Below, piece after piece: positions 1 through 9,717 of a stretch of DNA of 64,000 nucleotides. Under the pieces are notes generated by a model, which was given only the letters and a program-made list of their open reading frames with translations, did no database searches and had not been told where the DNA came from. Numbering within the stretch: position 1 is the first letter of the stretch; each line of letters opens with the position of its first letter. This DNA comes from JAWKTV01 sp041398905 (lineage in GTDB: Bacteria > Planctomycetota > Planctomycetia > Planctomycetales > Planctomycetaceae). The position numbers and the translations under genes are program-made. The stretch spans positions 57,503 to 121,502 of the forward strand of contig JAWKTV010000017.1 of the NCBI GenBank assembly GCA_041398905.1. Direction: 5' to 3'.

Positions 1-1392
1 CCGACCACCGGCCTGCACTTCGACGACATTGCGAAGCTGCTGAAGGTGCTGGGCAGCCTTGTCGAGCAGGGGAACACCGTCGTGGTGATTGAACACAACC
101 TCGATGTCATCAAGACCGCGGACTGGGTGATTGACGTTGGCCCCGAAGCCGGAATCGGCGGCGGGTACATCGTGGTCGAAGGTACGCCGGAGGACGTGGT
201 CGAGTACGCGGCGAGCGTCGCGCCCGGAGCATCGAGCGTCGGGAGTCGATCGCAGAAGGGCCAGCGGGGGCGAAGCAGCAAATCGTCACTCGGCGATCAA
301 CTCTCAACACTCAACCCCACCCCGGCCAAAAACCGCAGCTACACGGGCGAACTCCTCGCGCCCGTGCTTGCGGCGGGCAAGCGGGAAGACCTCGACCTGT
401 TCGATGTCTCGGCGGGCCTCAACAAGCGCAAGGGGGATGTCGAGATCTCCAAGGTCGGCAAAGAAGCCGCCCTGCCGTGGAAGGTCGATGGCCGCAAGTG
501 GCACGCGCAGGATCGCCCCGCCCGCAATGGCAAGCCGTGCCAGTGGGAAGGAGCCGCCCTCGAATTCGTTGTTGACCTGATTGAAGAGTACGACGGCTTG
601 CAGGAGGCCAACTGGGGCGACCCTTCGACGGTCGAAATCACCGCGGTCAAGAAGACCGGCACCGGCTGGTTCTTCCATGCCCTCACCGGCGACGAGTGGT
701 TCGTCCGGTTCTACTTCCGCGTCCCGAAGGGGACATTCGACGAAGAGCAACTGGCGGAGTCGCTCGACCTCACGCCCGTGGATGAACTCGATGACATCCC
801 GGTCTACGGCCGGGGCGAGCGGGTGAAGTTCAATAACACCAAGGGACCGTTCCAGGAGGTGATGATCGACGTTCACTCGCTCGATGACATTAACACCGAC
901 GCGTTCCGTGAATTTATCGAAGAGGCGATCGCGCACTATGTCGAGAAGGCCGAAGAGCAGCATGCCTCGCCCATCGATCAGGTCATGCCGTGGAAGGTGC
1001 TCGGGAAGAAGTGGCACCTGGCGCGGAAGGGCTTTCCGTCGAACAAGCGGATCGACTGGAGTGCCACCGTGCTGGAGCAGCTCCTCGATGTCGTCGAGCC
1101 CACGCTGCAGGGCCTGACGGTCGACTGGACCAGCAAGACCCTCATTAGCTGGAAGAACTCCCAAGGCGTCACCGTTGCCGAGATTCAGACGAAACGCCGC
1201 GAGGGGCTGTTCCTGACCCTGGTCACCGAGCCTGGGAAAGTCGCCCTCGGTCAGATCGCCCAGCTCGGCAGCGACCGGGACATCTCGCCGCACCGCAGCG
1301 GCAAGGAAGCTGTGAAAGTGCAGTTCAACGCAACCGACGACGTCGACGGCACCGCGATCCACTCGCTGATCAAGGGGGCGCTCGGCACGTGA
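1..1392 (+). CDS. uvrA: UvrA excinuclease ATPase subunit, C-terminal part with long extension (5' partial)
   Basis: Damage-recognition ATPase of nucleotide excision repair; the window opens inside the gene. The first ~65 codons are the end of the second ABC domain: the sequence after Walker B (PTTGLHFDD) and the H-loop (VVVIEHNLDVIKTADWVID). Most UvrA proteins end about 40 residues later. Here a Ser/Gly/Lys-rich linker (about nt 200-330) leads into an extra ~350 residues. The extension contains two related blocks, one starting PWKVDGRKWH at nt 475 and one starting PWKVLGKKWH at nt 988, so it looks like a duplicated domain. I do not recognise its fold. The UvrA identity is firm; the function of the extension is unknown. 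Confidence 0.93.
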   Translation, partial: PTTGLHFDDIAKLLKVLGSLVEQGNTVVVIEHNLDVIKTADWVIDVGPEAGIGGGYIVVEGTPEDVVEYAASVAPGASSVGSRSQKGQRGRSSKSSLGDQLSTLNPTPAKNRSYTGELLAPVLAAGKREDLDLFDVSAGLNKRKGDVEISKVGKEAALPWKVDGRKWHAQDRPARNGKPCQWEGAALEFVVDLIEEYDGLQEANWGDPSTVEITAVKKTGTGWFFHALTGDEWFVRFYFRVPKGTFDEEQLAESLDLTPVDELDDIPVYGRGERVKFNNTKGPFQEVMIDVHSLDDINTDAFREFIEEAIAHYVEKAEEQHASPIDQVMPWKVLGKKWHLARKGFPSNKRIDWSATVLEQLLDVVEPTLQGLTVDWTSKTLISWKNSQGVTVAEIQTKRREGLFLTLVTEPGKVALGQIAQLGSDRDISPHRSGKEAVKVQFNATDDVDGTAIHSLIKGALGT

Positions 1393-1482
1393 GCGTCCAG
1401 CTCATCCGCCGAGCCGGGCGGTTCGATCCGGCCGGATATACCAGTCCGAATTGACCGACTTTCGCAAAACCGATCACTCCTC

Positions 1483-2988
1483 ATGGCCGCATTCGACTCT
1501 CTCTCGCCCGGCGTGCAACGCGTGCTTGAGCGTGCCGCAGCGCTCGCTGCGGCGGCTGCGCGCGAAGTCGTACCGCATGACCTCCTGATCGCCCTGGTGC
1601 ATGACGAAGGACACGCCACCGACCTGCTGCTGCTGACCGGCGTGGCCCGCGAAGACGATGCGACGCTGGATCGGGAATGCCTGCTGCAGCCGTTCGATGA
1701 GCCGGCGGCGGCCGATTGGAAGTTGACGAGCGTCGTCAGTCACGCGAAACGGATCACACCGCGGGGAGAAGAGGCGACGACGCTGCACCTGCTGGCGGCA
1801 CTGATCGAAAGCAGCGACGCGCTGGCGGACGCGCTGCGGGAGTTTGAGCTGGATGTCGACCGCGTATTGGCTCAGCGTTCGGGCGAGGAGGGGACACCAC
1901 GAGAGCCACTCGCGGCGGGGGTTCGTATCGCGCCGCACGTACCGGCCGTCGACGACCTCTCGGGCGTCTACCGCACGCTCGACGCTGCCGCCAATCGCGC
2001 GCGGGAAGGTCTGCGAGTACTCGAAGACCATGCCCGATTCCACCTGAACGACGCCGTGCTCAGCCAGCGGCTCAAGCTCCTTCGTCACGAACTCGCCCAA
2101 CTCGTCGCCCGCTGGCTCGGTGACAGGCCCCTGCGGCACCGCGACACACCGGGCGATGTTGGGACCAGTATCCACACCGCTCACGAGTCCCGTCGCCAGT
2201 CGGACCGCGACATCGTGCGGGCCAATGCCCGTCGCGCGCAGGAGGCGCTCCGGACGCTGGAAGAGTTTGGCAAACGGCTCGATCCCTTTGTCGCGGCGCA
2301 ACTGGGGCAGTTGCGATACCACGTTTACCCGCTCGAACAGGCGCTGCTCGGCATCGCCGACGCCCGCGATCGGTTGGCGGATGTGCGGCTGTGTCTGCTG
2401 GCGACCGATGCCCTCGCACCGCAGGGCGTCGGCCCGCTGGTGCGATCCGCCTTGGCCGGCGGCTGTCCGATGGTCCAGCTTCGCGAAAAGCAGATTCCCG
2501 ATTCCCTACTGCTGCACCGCGCGCGGTTGATCCGTGAATGGACGCGCGAGGCCGGGGCGTTGTTCATCGTCAACGACCGTCCCGATCTCGCGGTGCTGGC
2601 GGACGCTGACGGTGTCCATATCGGACAGGACGATCTCGGTCTCGCCGATGCTCGCCGCATCGTGGGGGGCGATCGACTGGTGGGAGTGTCGACGCACTCG
2701 GTCGAGCAGATCGAAGCGGCGGTGCTGGGCGGCGCGGACTATCTGGGAGTCGGCCCGGTCTTTTCGTCGATCACGAAGGACTTTTCCGAACTCGCTGGTC
2801 TCGACTTTGTGCGAGCCGCCGCCGAGGCGACGGCGTTGCCGTGGTTTGCCATTGGTGGCATCACACAGGATCGCATCGCCGCCCTGCGGGCGGCCGGGGC
2901 GGACCGCATCGCCGTGAGCGCCGCCATCTCGCAGGCGGATGATCCAGCGTCCGCGACCCGCGAACTACTGGCAGAGTTGCACCGCTGA
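1483..2988 (+). CDS. thiE: Thiamine-phosphate synthase ThiE fused to a ThiD2-like domain and an N-terminal Clp-N-like domain
   Basis: A 501-residue protein with three parts. Residues 1-130 resemble the Clp N-terminal repeat domain (helical, with PHDLLIALVHDEG and TLHLLAALIES as the two repeat cores). Residues 162-288 look like the ThiD2 helical domain found N-terminal to ThiE in some bacteria (NRAREGLRVLED and RRAQEALRTLEEFGKRLD). Residues 297-501 are a full ThiE barrel, which joins HMP pyrophosphate to thiazole phosphate to make thiamine phosphate. Conserved ThiE features are present: QLREK at 332-336, FIVNDRPD around 362, GVHIGQDDL, GVSTHS, GADYLGVGPVF and FAIGGI. The usual ThiE length is ~210 residues. 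The gene ends 12 bases from convergent korB. ThiE is certain, ThiD2 likely, Clp-N probable. Confidence 0.92.
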   Translation: MAAFDSLSPGVQRVLERAAALAAAAAREVVPHDLLIALVHDEGHATDLLLLTGVAREDDATLDRECLLQPFDEPAAADWKLTSVVSHAKRITPRGEEATTLHLLAALIESSDALADALREFELDVDRVLAQRSGEEGTPREPLAAGVRIAPHVPAVDDLSGVYRTLDAAANRAREGLRVLEDHARFHLNDAVLSQRLKLLRHELAQLVARWLGDRPLRHRDTPGDVGTSIHTAHESRRQSDRDIVRANARRAQEALRTLEEFGKRLDPFVAAQLGQLRYHVYPLEQALLGIADARDRLADVRLCLLATDALAPQGVGPLVRSALAGGCPMVQLREKQIPDSLLLHRARLIREWTREAGALFIVNDRPDLAVLADADGVHIGQDDLGLADARRIVGGDRLVGVSTHSVEQIEAAVLGGADYLGVGPVFSSITKDFSELAGLDFVRAAAEATALPWFAIGGITQDRIAALRAAGADRIAVSAAISQADDPASATRELLAELHR

Positions 2989-3000
2989 CGAGCCGGCAGT

Positions 3001-4026
3001 TCACTCCTTGACTTCCCAGGTGTCGCCGCTGGTGAACAGTTCCCGCAGATCGCCGGTGCCATGCCGGGCGATGGCGGTCTGCAGTTGCTGATCGACCGCC
3101 TCGTCGTAGGTGGGCTTCTCGACACAGCGGAAGACGCCCATCGGCTCGGGCATGTGGGGGTGCCGCATCTGCGCGAGGCGGAACGCGTGTGTGAGGTCCG
3201 GCGCGCTCTCATCGTGGAACAACAGGTCGTCCTCCCGGCATTGCGACAGCTCGACCACCTCCGGTTGGCCGTTGCCTCGCAGCCGGATTCCTCGATCCCG
3301 TTTTGCTCCGTAGATGAGCGGCTTGCCGTCTTCAAGGTAGATGCAGTTGTCCAGCTTTTGCTGCTTGTCAGTGGCGAACTCGAAGGCACCGGAATTGAAG
3401 ACGTTGCAGTCCTGATAGACCTCGACGAACGCCGAGCCGGTGTGCTTCGCGACACGCTCGAGCACCATCGTCAGATGCTTGATGTCGACATCCGCGCTGC
3501 GGGCGACAAAGGTCGCCTCGGCGGCGAGCGCGACACTGAGCGGCGTGAGCGGGTAGTCGACCGAACCGTAGGGAGTGCTTTTCGTCTTCTGTCCCAGCGG
3601 GCTGGTGGGCGAGTACTGCCCTTTCGTCAGCCCGTAGATTTGGTTGTTGAAGAGGATGATCTTCAGGTCGACGTTCCGCCGCAGCGCGTGGAGGAGATGG
3701 TTCCCTCCGATCGAGAGCGAGTCACCGTCGCCGGTGATGACCCAGACCTGCAAATCGGGCCGGGCGACCTTGAGGCCGGTCGCGACCGCGGGTGCCCGGC
3801 CATGAATGCTGTGCATCCCATAGGTCGACACATAATACGGAAACCGGCTGCTGCATCCGATGCCCGAGACGAAGACGATCTTCTCACGCGGGATGCCGAG
3901 TGTCGGCAGCACCTTTTTCATTTGCGCGAGGATCGAGTAGTCGCCGCACCGGGGACACCAACGAATTTCCTGATCGCTGGCGAAGTCCTTGGGCGTCAGC
4001 ACCGGCAGTTCGAGATCGGTCGGCAT
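3001..4026 (-). CDS. korB: 2-oxoacid:ferredoxin oxidoreductase, beta (TPP) subunit
   Basis: Catalytic thiamine-diphosphate subunit of an enzyme that oxidatively decarboxylates a 2-oxoacid (2-oxoglutarate most likely, pyruvate possible) to the acyl-CoA and reduces ferredoxin. The 341-residue length is normal for KorB. Visible features: CPRCGDYSIL (Cys24, Cys27) and GIGCSS (Cys58), the cluster-ligand region of this subunit; and the TPP/Mg motif beginning GDGDSLSIGGNH at residue 99 and closing with NNQIYGLTKGQ. It lies 15 bases after korA on the same strand, so the two are certainly an operon. The electron acceptor may be the separate double-cluster ferredoxin at 55.8 kb, which is inference. Confidence 0.95.
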   Translation of the reverse strand: MPTDLELPVLTPKDFASDQEIRWCPRCGDYSILAQMKKVLPTLGIPREKIVFVSGIGCSSRFPYYVSTYGMHSIHGRAPAVATGLKVARPDLQVWVITGDGDSLSIGGNHLLHALRRNVDLKIILFNNQIYGLTKGQYSPTSPLGQKTKSTPYGSVDYPLTPLSVALAAEATFVARSADVDIKHLTMVLERVAKHTGSAFVEVYQDCNVFNSGAFEFATDKQQKLDNCIYLEDGKPLIYGAKRDRGIRLRGNGQPEVVELSQCREDDLLFHDESAPDLTHAFRLAQMRHPHMPEPMGVFRCVEKPTYDEAVDQQLQTAIARHGTGDLRELFTSGDTWEVKE

Positions 4027-4041
4027 GGTGGCGGGCGAGAG

Positions 4042-5949
4042 TCAGGAGTTGAGGGTGCGGGTGATCTGATCCAGCAGTTCGCTGACGAGGAACGGCTTGC
4101 CTTCGACTTTGTTGTAGCCCTGCGCGTCGACCAGATAGATCGAGCGCAGGATGAAGCGAAGCTGCCCGACGTTGAGTTCCGGCACAAGCACACGCCGGTA
4201 ACGGCGCAGGATGTCGCCGAGGTTTCTCGGGAACGGCTGGATGTAGCGGAGGTGACAATGGGCGACCGACAGACCCTGCTTGCGCGCCCGCTGGGTGGCG
4301 GTGCGGACTGCTCCGTAAGTACCGCCCCAACTGACGACGAGCAGGTCTCCAGTCTCCGGACCATCAACGGTTTGTTCGGGGATGTGGTCGGCGATGCCCG
4401 CGACTTTCCGGCGGCGAATCTCGGTCATGTGGGCATGGTTCTTGGCGTCGTACGACACATTGCCGGTACGATCCTGTTTCTCGAGTCCGCCGAGCCGGTG
4501 CTCCAGTCCCGGCGTGCCGGGCACCGCCCACGGACGAGCCAGCTTCTCGTCACGAAGGTAGGGCAGGTACCCCTCGCCATTGCCGTTCGACTCTTGCGGA
4601 TGCACCGGCTTGATCACCGGTAGCTGATCGATCTCGGGTACCTTCCAGGGTTCAGCACCGTTGGCGATGTAGCCGTCGGTCAGCAGGAAGACCGGCGTCA
4701 TGAATTCGACCGCGATGCGGAGCGCCTCCTGAACCATCCAGAAGCAATCTCCGGGAGACTGCGCGGCGACGAGCGGCACCGGGCAGTCGCCGTTGCGGCC
4801 GAAGTAGCTGAGGAACAGGTCCGATTGCTCCGTCTTGGTGGGCAGGCCGGTGCTCGGGCCGCCGCGCTGCACATTGATGATGACCAGCGGCAGTTCCATC
4901 ATCACACCCAGGCCAATCCCTTCACCCTTCAGAGCGATGCCCGGCCCGCTGCTGGCGGTGACGGCGAGTGCTCCGCCGAACGCGGCGCCGATCACGGACG
5001 TGATCGCGGCGATCTCGTCCTCCGCCTGGAAGGTCCGCACGCCAAAATGCTTGAGCGCCGCGAGTTCGTGCAGGATGTCACTCGCCGGCGTAATCGGATA
5101 GCCGCCGTAGTACAGACCTTGTCCCGAAGTCTTCGCGGCGGTCGCGAGGCCCATCGCGACTGCTTCGTTGCCCGTGATCTTGCGATAGGTCCCCGGTTCG
5201 AGTTCGGCGGGCGGTACCCGGTAATGCACGGTGAACTGCTCGGTCGCCACTCCGTAGGTATACCCCGCCCGGAGCGCCCGCAGGTTCGCTTCCATCACCT
5301 CCGGCTTCTTGCCGAACTTCGCCCGCACCCAGTCCTCGGTGGGCGCGGCGTCGCGATCGTACAGCCAGTACACCAGCCCCAGCGCGAAGAAGTTGCGGCA
5401 GCGATCGGCCTCGCGCTGCGAAAGCCCCAGGCCATCGACCGCGTCACGCGTGAGCCGGGTCATCGGCACCTTGTGCAGCCGGTAGGCGGCGAGTCCCTCA
5501 CGATCATCGAGGGGGTTCCCGGCGTAATGCGCTTTTGAAAGATTGCCGGTGTCGAACGCGTCTTCATTGACGATCAGCGTGCCGCCGCGGATGAGATCGC
5601 CCAGGTTCGTTTTGAGAGCGGCGGGGTTCATGGCGACGAGCGTGTCGACCTCGTCGCCGGGCGTGTAGATATCGCTGCTGGAGAAGCAGAGCTGAAAGCC
5701 GCTGACGCCGGCCAGCGAACCGGCAGGGGCGCGGATCTCCGCAGGGAAGTCGGGCAGTGTGCTGACGTCGTTGCCGAACACCGCGGAGACGTTGGTGAAC
5801 TGCGTTCCGGCGAGTTGCATGCCATCGCCGCTGTCGCCACAAAAACGGATCACGACCGAGTCGACGTCTTCGAACGTCTTCGTATCGGCGGAGCCAGGCA
5901 CGGCATGTGTGTCGGAGCGGTCTTGCGCGGGGGTTCCATTGTCTGGCAT
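4042..5949 (-). CDS. korA: 2-oxoacid:acceptor oxidoreductase, fused gamma-alpha subunit
   Basis: Partner of KorB. The 635-residue protein has an N-terminal gamma domain (VIRFCGDSGDGMQLAG, then the FPAEIRAPAGSLAG stretch) followed by the alpha pyrimidine-binding domain (GNEAVAMGLATAAKTSGQ, YYGGYPITPASDILH, RGGPSTGLPTKTEQSDL). This is the KorA arrangement with gamma fused in front of alpha. I chose ATG 5949 because the gamma domain begins soon after it; the frame stays open to 6138, but those 63 extra residues are Arg/Pro/Ser-rich and look non-coding. It is the first gene of the korA-korB operon. Confidence 0.94.
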   Translation of the reverse strand: MPDNGTPAQDRSDTHAVPGSADTKTFEDVDSVVIRFCGDSGDGMQLAGTQFTNVSAVFGNDVSTLPDFPAEIRAPAGSLAGVSGFQLCFSSSDIYTPGDEVDTLVAMNPAALKTNLGDLIRGGTLIVNEDAFDTGNLSKAHYAGNPLDDREGLAAYRLHKVPMTRLTRDAVDGLGLSQREADRCRNFFALGLVYWLYDRDAAPTEDWVRAKFGKKPEVMEANLRALRAGYTYGVATEQFTVHYRVPPAELEPGTYRKITGNEAVAMGLATAAKTSGQGLYYGGYPITPASDILHELAALKHFGVRTFQAEDEIAAITSVIGAAFGGALAVTASSGPGIALKGEGIGLGVMMELPLVIINVQRGGPSTGLPTKTEQSDLFLSYFGRNGDCPVPLVAAQSPGDCFWMVQEALRIAVEFMTPVFLLTDGYIANGAEPWKVPEIDQLPVIKPVHPQESNGNGEGYLPYLRDEKLARPWAVPGTPGLEHRLGGLEKQDRTGNVSYDAKNHAHMTEIRRRKVAGIADHIPEQTVDGPETGDLLVVSWGGTYGAVRTATQRARKQGLSVAHCHLRYIQPFPRNLGDILRRYRRVLVPELNVGQLRFILRSIYLVDAQGYNKVEGKPFLVSELLDQITRTLNS

Positions 5950-6525
5950 GGCTATCGATTCCGGGCGATTCGAGGGCGAGCGCGCGGCGCCGCGAGTGGG
6001 GGGAAGAGGCAAACCGCTCTTGAAGAGAGCCACCGACAGCAGCGGACACCCGGTCGACACGCACGTTCTTCCGGCGTCGATGCGGTGCGGGCGGTCAGCG
6101 GAGCAATGGGACCAACGGGCCGGGCGACACAGCAACACCGCGAGCCGAAACCAGCCTGCGGCAGAGTACGCCGCCAGTTGATCCAGTCACACAGACTCGC
6201 ATGCCCCACGTCGGCTGCCATGTCCGACGAAACTCCCGCGAGCGGACTCGCTCTAAGAACTCGCGGCATCGAGACGACCTGTGCCCGGGTCGAGACGACG
6301 CTGCTGGATTGCATCGATGGATCGCCGCCATTGACGGTCTCGTTGGGACTCGCCCAAACGCAACAGTCGCGACTAATGCAATGTTACCCGAGCGATCGCC
6401 GAGGGCTAGAGCGCAATTCGCATTTGACGTCAACGCGCAGCAGAGTTGGAAGATTCTGGCGACGTTGACCGCGGACGCTGCGGCGAACGTCGTCAGGGCA
6501 CCAAGCCAATGTCGAGTCGGGCGCG
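5950..6525. other. Intergenic region, no supported gene
   Basis: These 576 bases lie between the start of korA and the end of the next minus-strand gene. Open frames exist on both strands, but they are Arg/Ala/Ser-rich with no recognisable motif. I see no clear promoter, terminator or repeat. It should hold the korA promoter. Confidence 0.5.
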
Positions 6526-9500
6526 CTACGGCGTCGGCAGCGGGGACGACTTGACCGGCACGTTCGACTGCTGTCGGTCGGCGGCTTGTTGACGCTGTCG
6601 CAGCAGTTGGGCGGATTGCTGGTTCTGGTAGTTCCGCAGGGCGCGGACCAGGGTCCGCTCCAGCACACGGCTGCGGAGTTCGGCCCACTCCGGATCGATC
6701 CCCGCATCAGCCGCCGTGTTCGACAAATACGCGATGCCCGCCTTGGCCACCGCCAGTGCTTTGGTGGCGTCGGCCGTGTCGAACTGGGACACCGTTTCCA
6801 CCTGACGGCGGACGCCCCAACGGACCTTCAGGATCTCCAGCAGACTGTTGACGTGGTCCCACCGCTGTGTGGCCGACATCTGCAGGTCGGCGTTGCTCGT
6901 CAGAATCTCCAGCGCCTCGATGGTGTCGCCCACTGAGCGGTCGAATCCGGGACGGAAGTAGGTCGACCGAAGCCAGTGGGCCAGCTCCGCGTCGTAATCG
7001 CGATGCTCGTTGCGGGCATAGAGTCGGGCGACCTCGCCATCAAGGAACGGTGTGACCAGCGGGTCGAACGGTGCGAAGTAACCAGCCACCTCACGCAGCG
7101 ATTCCAGCGAAGGCTGCTTCCGGGTCGCCGCCGCGCCCAGGGCCGCCAGGTATTCCTTGCGGCGGACATCCTCCGGATGCAGTTCGCGCTGGATACCTTC
7201 GTGCTTGACCGGGACAATCGTCGCCCGTGGACGCTCCTGCAGACGCTCCCTCAGCACCTTGCGATACGCCCAGAAGTGGTCGGGGTAGCGATTGATGAGT
7301 TCCCGCTGCTCGTTGGCGTCGGCGAGACGCTTCTTCAGATCGTCGAGTTCCGGTGAGGCTTCCAGCCAGGTGAACACCGGCGTCGCCACGGGATTGAGGA
7401 GACTTCGCAACTGCTCCGCCTTCGGTGCCCAGCGGTTGACTTCGACTGGGAGCGAATAGGTGAGATGCGGATCGCTGATGGTCGCGGGGGCGGCGGAACC
7501 TGCCAGCATGCTCGAAAGCTGCTCGGGCTTCACGGCGACGAGACTCAATGGGAGCGACCAGTCCCAGCCGATCCGGGCCATCAGTCGACGAACGTGCGGA
7601 GTGTTGAACCGCGCGAGCAGGCCATCGTTCACCAAAGGCCGGCTGTCGAGTGTCGCGAGCACCAGCAGTTCGCCGGGGGATGACTCCCACACGACGACTT
7701 GCGGGAAGACCGCCTCGAGTGTGCGGAGGATGTCACGAACGGGCCGGGCACCATAATCGACGTACTCCAGCCGCTGGCAGAGAATGCCCCCTGCGGCAAG
7801 ATGTCCCGCCCAACGACTGTAAGCGTCGGCGGTGATGTTCCCCATCGCCCGGCTGCCGACCAGTTGCCGTTCGTTGAGCACGATCACGTCATAGGCGCGG
7901 TCGAACTGCGCGAGCGACACGAGCGTCGGGTTGACGTTGACGAGACTGACACGGGCGTCACTCAGCGGATCACCCGGCTGGCGAGCCGACAGACTTTTGG
8001 CAAGCTGCAGCACCGCTCGATCGCCCTCGACGCAGGTCACGCTGCGAATCGGGAACTCCGTCGTGCTGCTGACGGTCGCCCCGCTGCCAAGTCCAACAAC
8101 GAGCACGTGATCAGCTTGCGGATGGACCGCGAGCGGAATCGTGCCGGCCATCAGCTCGGCCGCGGCATCGGGGGTGATGTACGAGTCAAGGCAGACGGAG
8201 CCGAACGGTACGCCGTCGGCACGAACCAGCACGGTGTTCGCCCGCGAGACCCAGGTGGTCAAAACACTCTGCTGACCGGTGATGACGGAGGTGAGTCGAG
8301 ATTCGTCGAGCGCAAGCAGCAGCTCGCGATCGGCGGAGGTGTTCGCAGCGGCGAACGTCTGCGTCGAGAACAGCAGCCGGGCCGATCGAACCGGGTCAAA
8401 ATGCGAAACCGACAGGCCCGCGACGATGACAAACACCGCCGTGGCACCGGCGGCGATCCAGCCGCGACGGCTCGCGGGACGAGCGAATCCGGTTCGCAGC
8501 CACGCACCAAGAGCGACCGCTCCCGACAGAGCCGCCAGCGCAACTGCCGCAACGCGGACATCGCCGATGTTCCAGCGCACGAACAACAGGCCAGCCCCCG
8601 TCAGCAAAGCCGCGCGACCAACCACCCGGCCGCGACCACGAGCGGCTTCAAAGTGCGACGACCGCGCGAGCGCACCGCCAATGACCAGTCCGCTGGGCAG
8701 CGCACATAACACGCACAACCCGACACGATAGGCCAGCAGCCAGTCGACCGACGCCGTGCCGGCGGTGACGCGGAGCGTCAGGTCAATCATCGGCGTAAAC
8801 AGTGCCGGCAGCGCGAGTGCCGTACCTGTCAGGCACACCGCGGCCAGAACCTGTGAAGCCGATTCGTCTTGCTGAACACGCCGGCGACGCGCCAGCCCGA
8901 GTCCAACGCCCGCAGTCACACCAGCCGCGGTCGCAAAGTCGACGTACAGGCTTTGCAGCCAAAGCTGGCTGATAACGCGGCCTGCGATGGCGATCATCCC
9001 GCCACCAGCGAGCAGCAGCAGGAAATCGAAGCCGATCGCCACCGGCGCGCGCCCGACGCCGTGAGTTAAGGTGACGGACTGCCCAGTCGGCTGACTCGAT
9101 GCTGAGGCGGTGGCGGTCTGACCGACCCACAGGTCGAGCATTCCCCACAACACGCCGACGGTCAATGCCGTCATGCCGATGCCGAACAGGCCGAACTCCG
9201 GGGCGATCCAGGTCGGAAGCATCAGCAGCCCGGCGGCGAGTCCCCACAGGGAAGCGGCCGGCCGAAGTCGCGTCGCCAGCGGTGCGTGGGTTGCGATCGA
9301 ACAGCAGCCAAGTCGCGCCAGACAGTAGTGCGGGAACGCGAGCAGCACGGCTCCCATCCCCAGACCAATCAGCAACTCGCTGCCACGACTCGACAGGCTG
9401 CTGACGCTCAGGCCGCCGAGCGTGGACAACGCGAACTTGATGAACAGCGGCAGCAGCGCGGTCCACAACGACAGCGCAAGCAGCCAGCCCCCGATTCCGG

Positions 9501-9717
9501 ACTCACCGCGGCTTGCCGGGCGACTGCCAAGGGCGAACCCGCCGAGCGCGGCGATCATTAGCCCGACGATGACGGGTAGCGAGGCACCGCAGGCCGCGAG
9601 GAGCTGACTCCACCACAGGCAGATCAGCGCGGCCGCCCACAAACCGAGATAGATCGGCGTGCCGGTGGCGAGCGGTGCGAGAAAATTCCGTGTCCGTCGG
9701 AGTGCGTTCGACAGCAT
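6526..9717 (-). CDS. Large polytopic membrane protein with a spermidine-synthase-like methyltransferase-fold domain
   Basis: About 1,063 residues. The N-terminal half is very hydrophobic, with roughly 10-13 membrane segments (for example LGLWAAALICLWWSQLLAA and ASLPVIVGLMIAALGGFALG). After it comes a Rossmann-like domain resembling spermidine synthase: HVLVVGLGSGATVSST, CVEGDRAVLQLAKSL and YDVIVLNERQLVGS, followed by a helical, probably TPR-like tail of ~350 residues. Such fused transporter/spermidine-synthase proteins occur widely in bacteria with unknown substrate, so no polyamine product should be assumed. ATG 9717 has an AGGA sequence just upstream and starts before the first membrane segment; an ATG at 9756 is also possible. 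No operon partner is obvious. Confidence 0.75.
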   Translation of the reverse strand: MLSNALRRTRNFLAPLATGTPIYLGLWAAALICLWWSQLLAACGASLPVIVGLMIAALGGFALGSRPASRGESGIGGWLLALSLWTALLPLFIKFALSTLGGLSVSSLSSRGSELLIGLGMGAVLLAFPHYCLARLGCCSIATHAPLATRLRPAASLWGLAAGLLMLPTWIAPEFGLFGIGMTALTVGVLWGMLDLWVGQTATASASSQPTGQSVTLTHGVGRAPVAIGFDFLLLLAGGGMIAIAGRVISQLWLQSLYVDFATAAGVTAGVGLGLARRRRVQQDESASQVLAAVCLTGTALALPALFTPMIDLTLRVTAGTASVDWLLAYRVGLCVLCALPSGLVIGGALARSSHFEAARGRGRVVGRAALLTGAGLLFVRWNIGDVRVAAVALAALSGAVALGAWLRTGFARPASRRGWIAAGATAVFVIVAGLSVSHFDPVRSARLLFSTQTFAAANTSADRELLLALDESRLTSVITGQQSVLTTWVSRANTVLVRADGVPFGSVCLDSYITPDAAAELMAGTIPLAVHPQADHVLVVGLGSGATVSSTTEFPIRSVTCVEGDRAVLQLAKSLSARQPGDPLSDARVSLVNVNPTLVSLAQFDRAYDVIVLNERQLVGSRAMGNITADAYSRWAGHLAAGGILCQRLEYVDYGARPVRDILRTLEAVFPQVVVWESSPGELLVLATLDSRPLVNDGLLARFNTPHVRRLMARIGWDWSLPLSLVAVKPEQLSSMLAGSAAPATISDPHLTYSLPVEVNRWAPKAEQLRSLLNPVATPVFTWLEASPELDDLKKRLADANEQRELINRYPDHFWAYRKVLRERLQERPRATIVPVKHEGIQRELHPEDVRRKEYLAALGAAATRKQPSLESLREVAGYFAPFDPLVTPFLDGEVARLYARNEHRDYDAELAHWLRSTYFRPGFDRSVGDTIEALEILTSNADLQMSATQRWDHVNSLLEILKVRWGVRRQVETVSQFDTADATKALAVAKAGIAYLSNTAADAGIDPEWAELRSRVLERTLVRALRNYQNQQSAQLLRQRQQAADRQQSNVPVKSSPLPTP

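Noticed and set aside
3061..4623. 520-codon open frame on the plus strand
   Set aside because: It lies antisense to korB and korA, which have clear motifs; open antisense frames are expected at this GC content.
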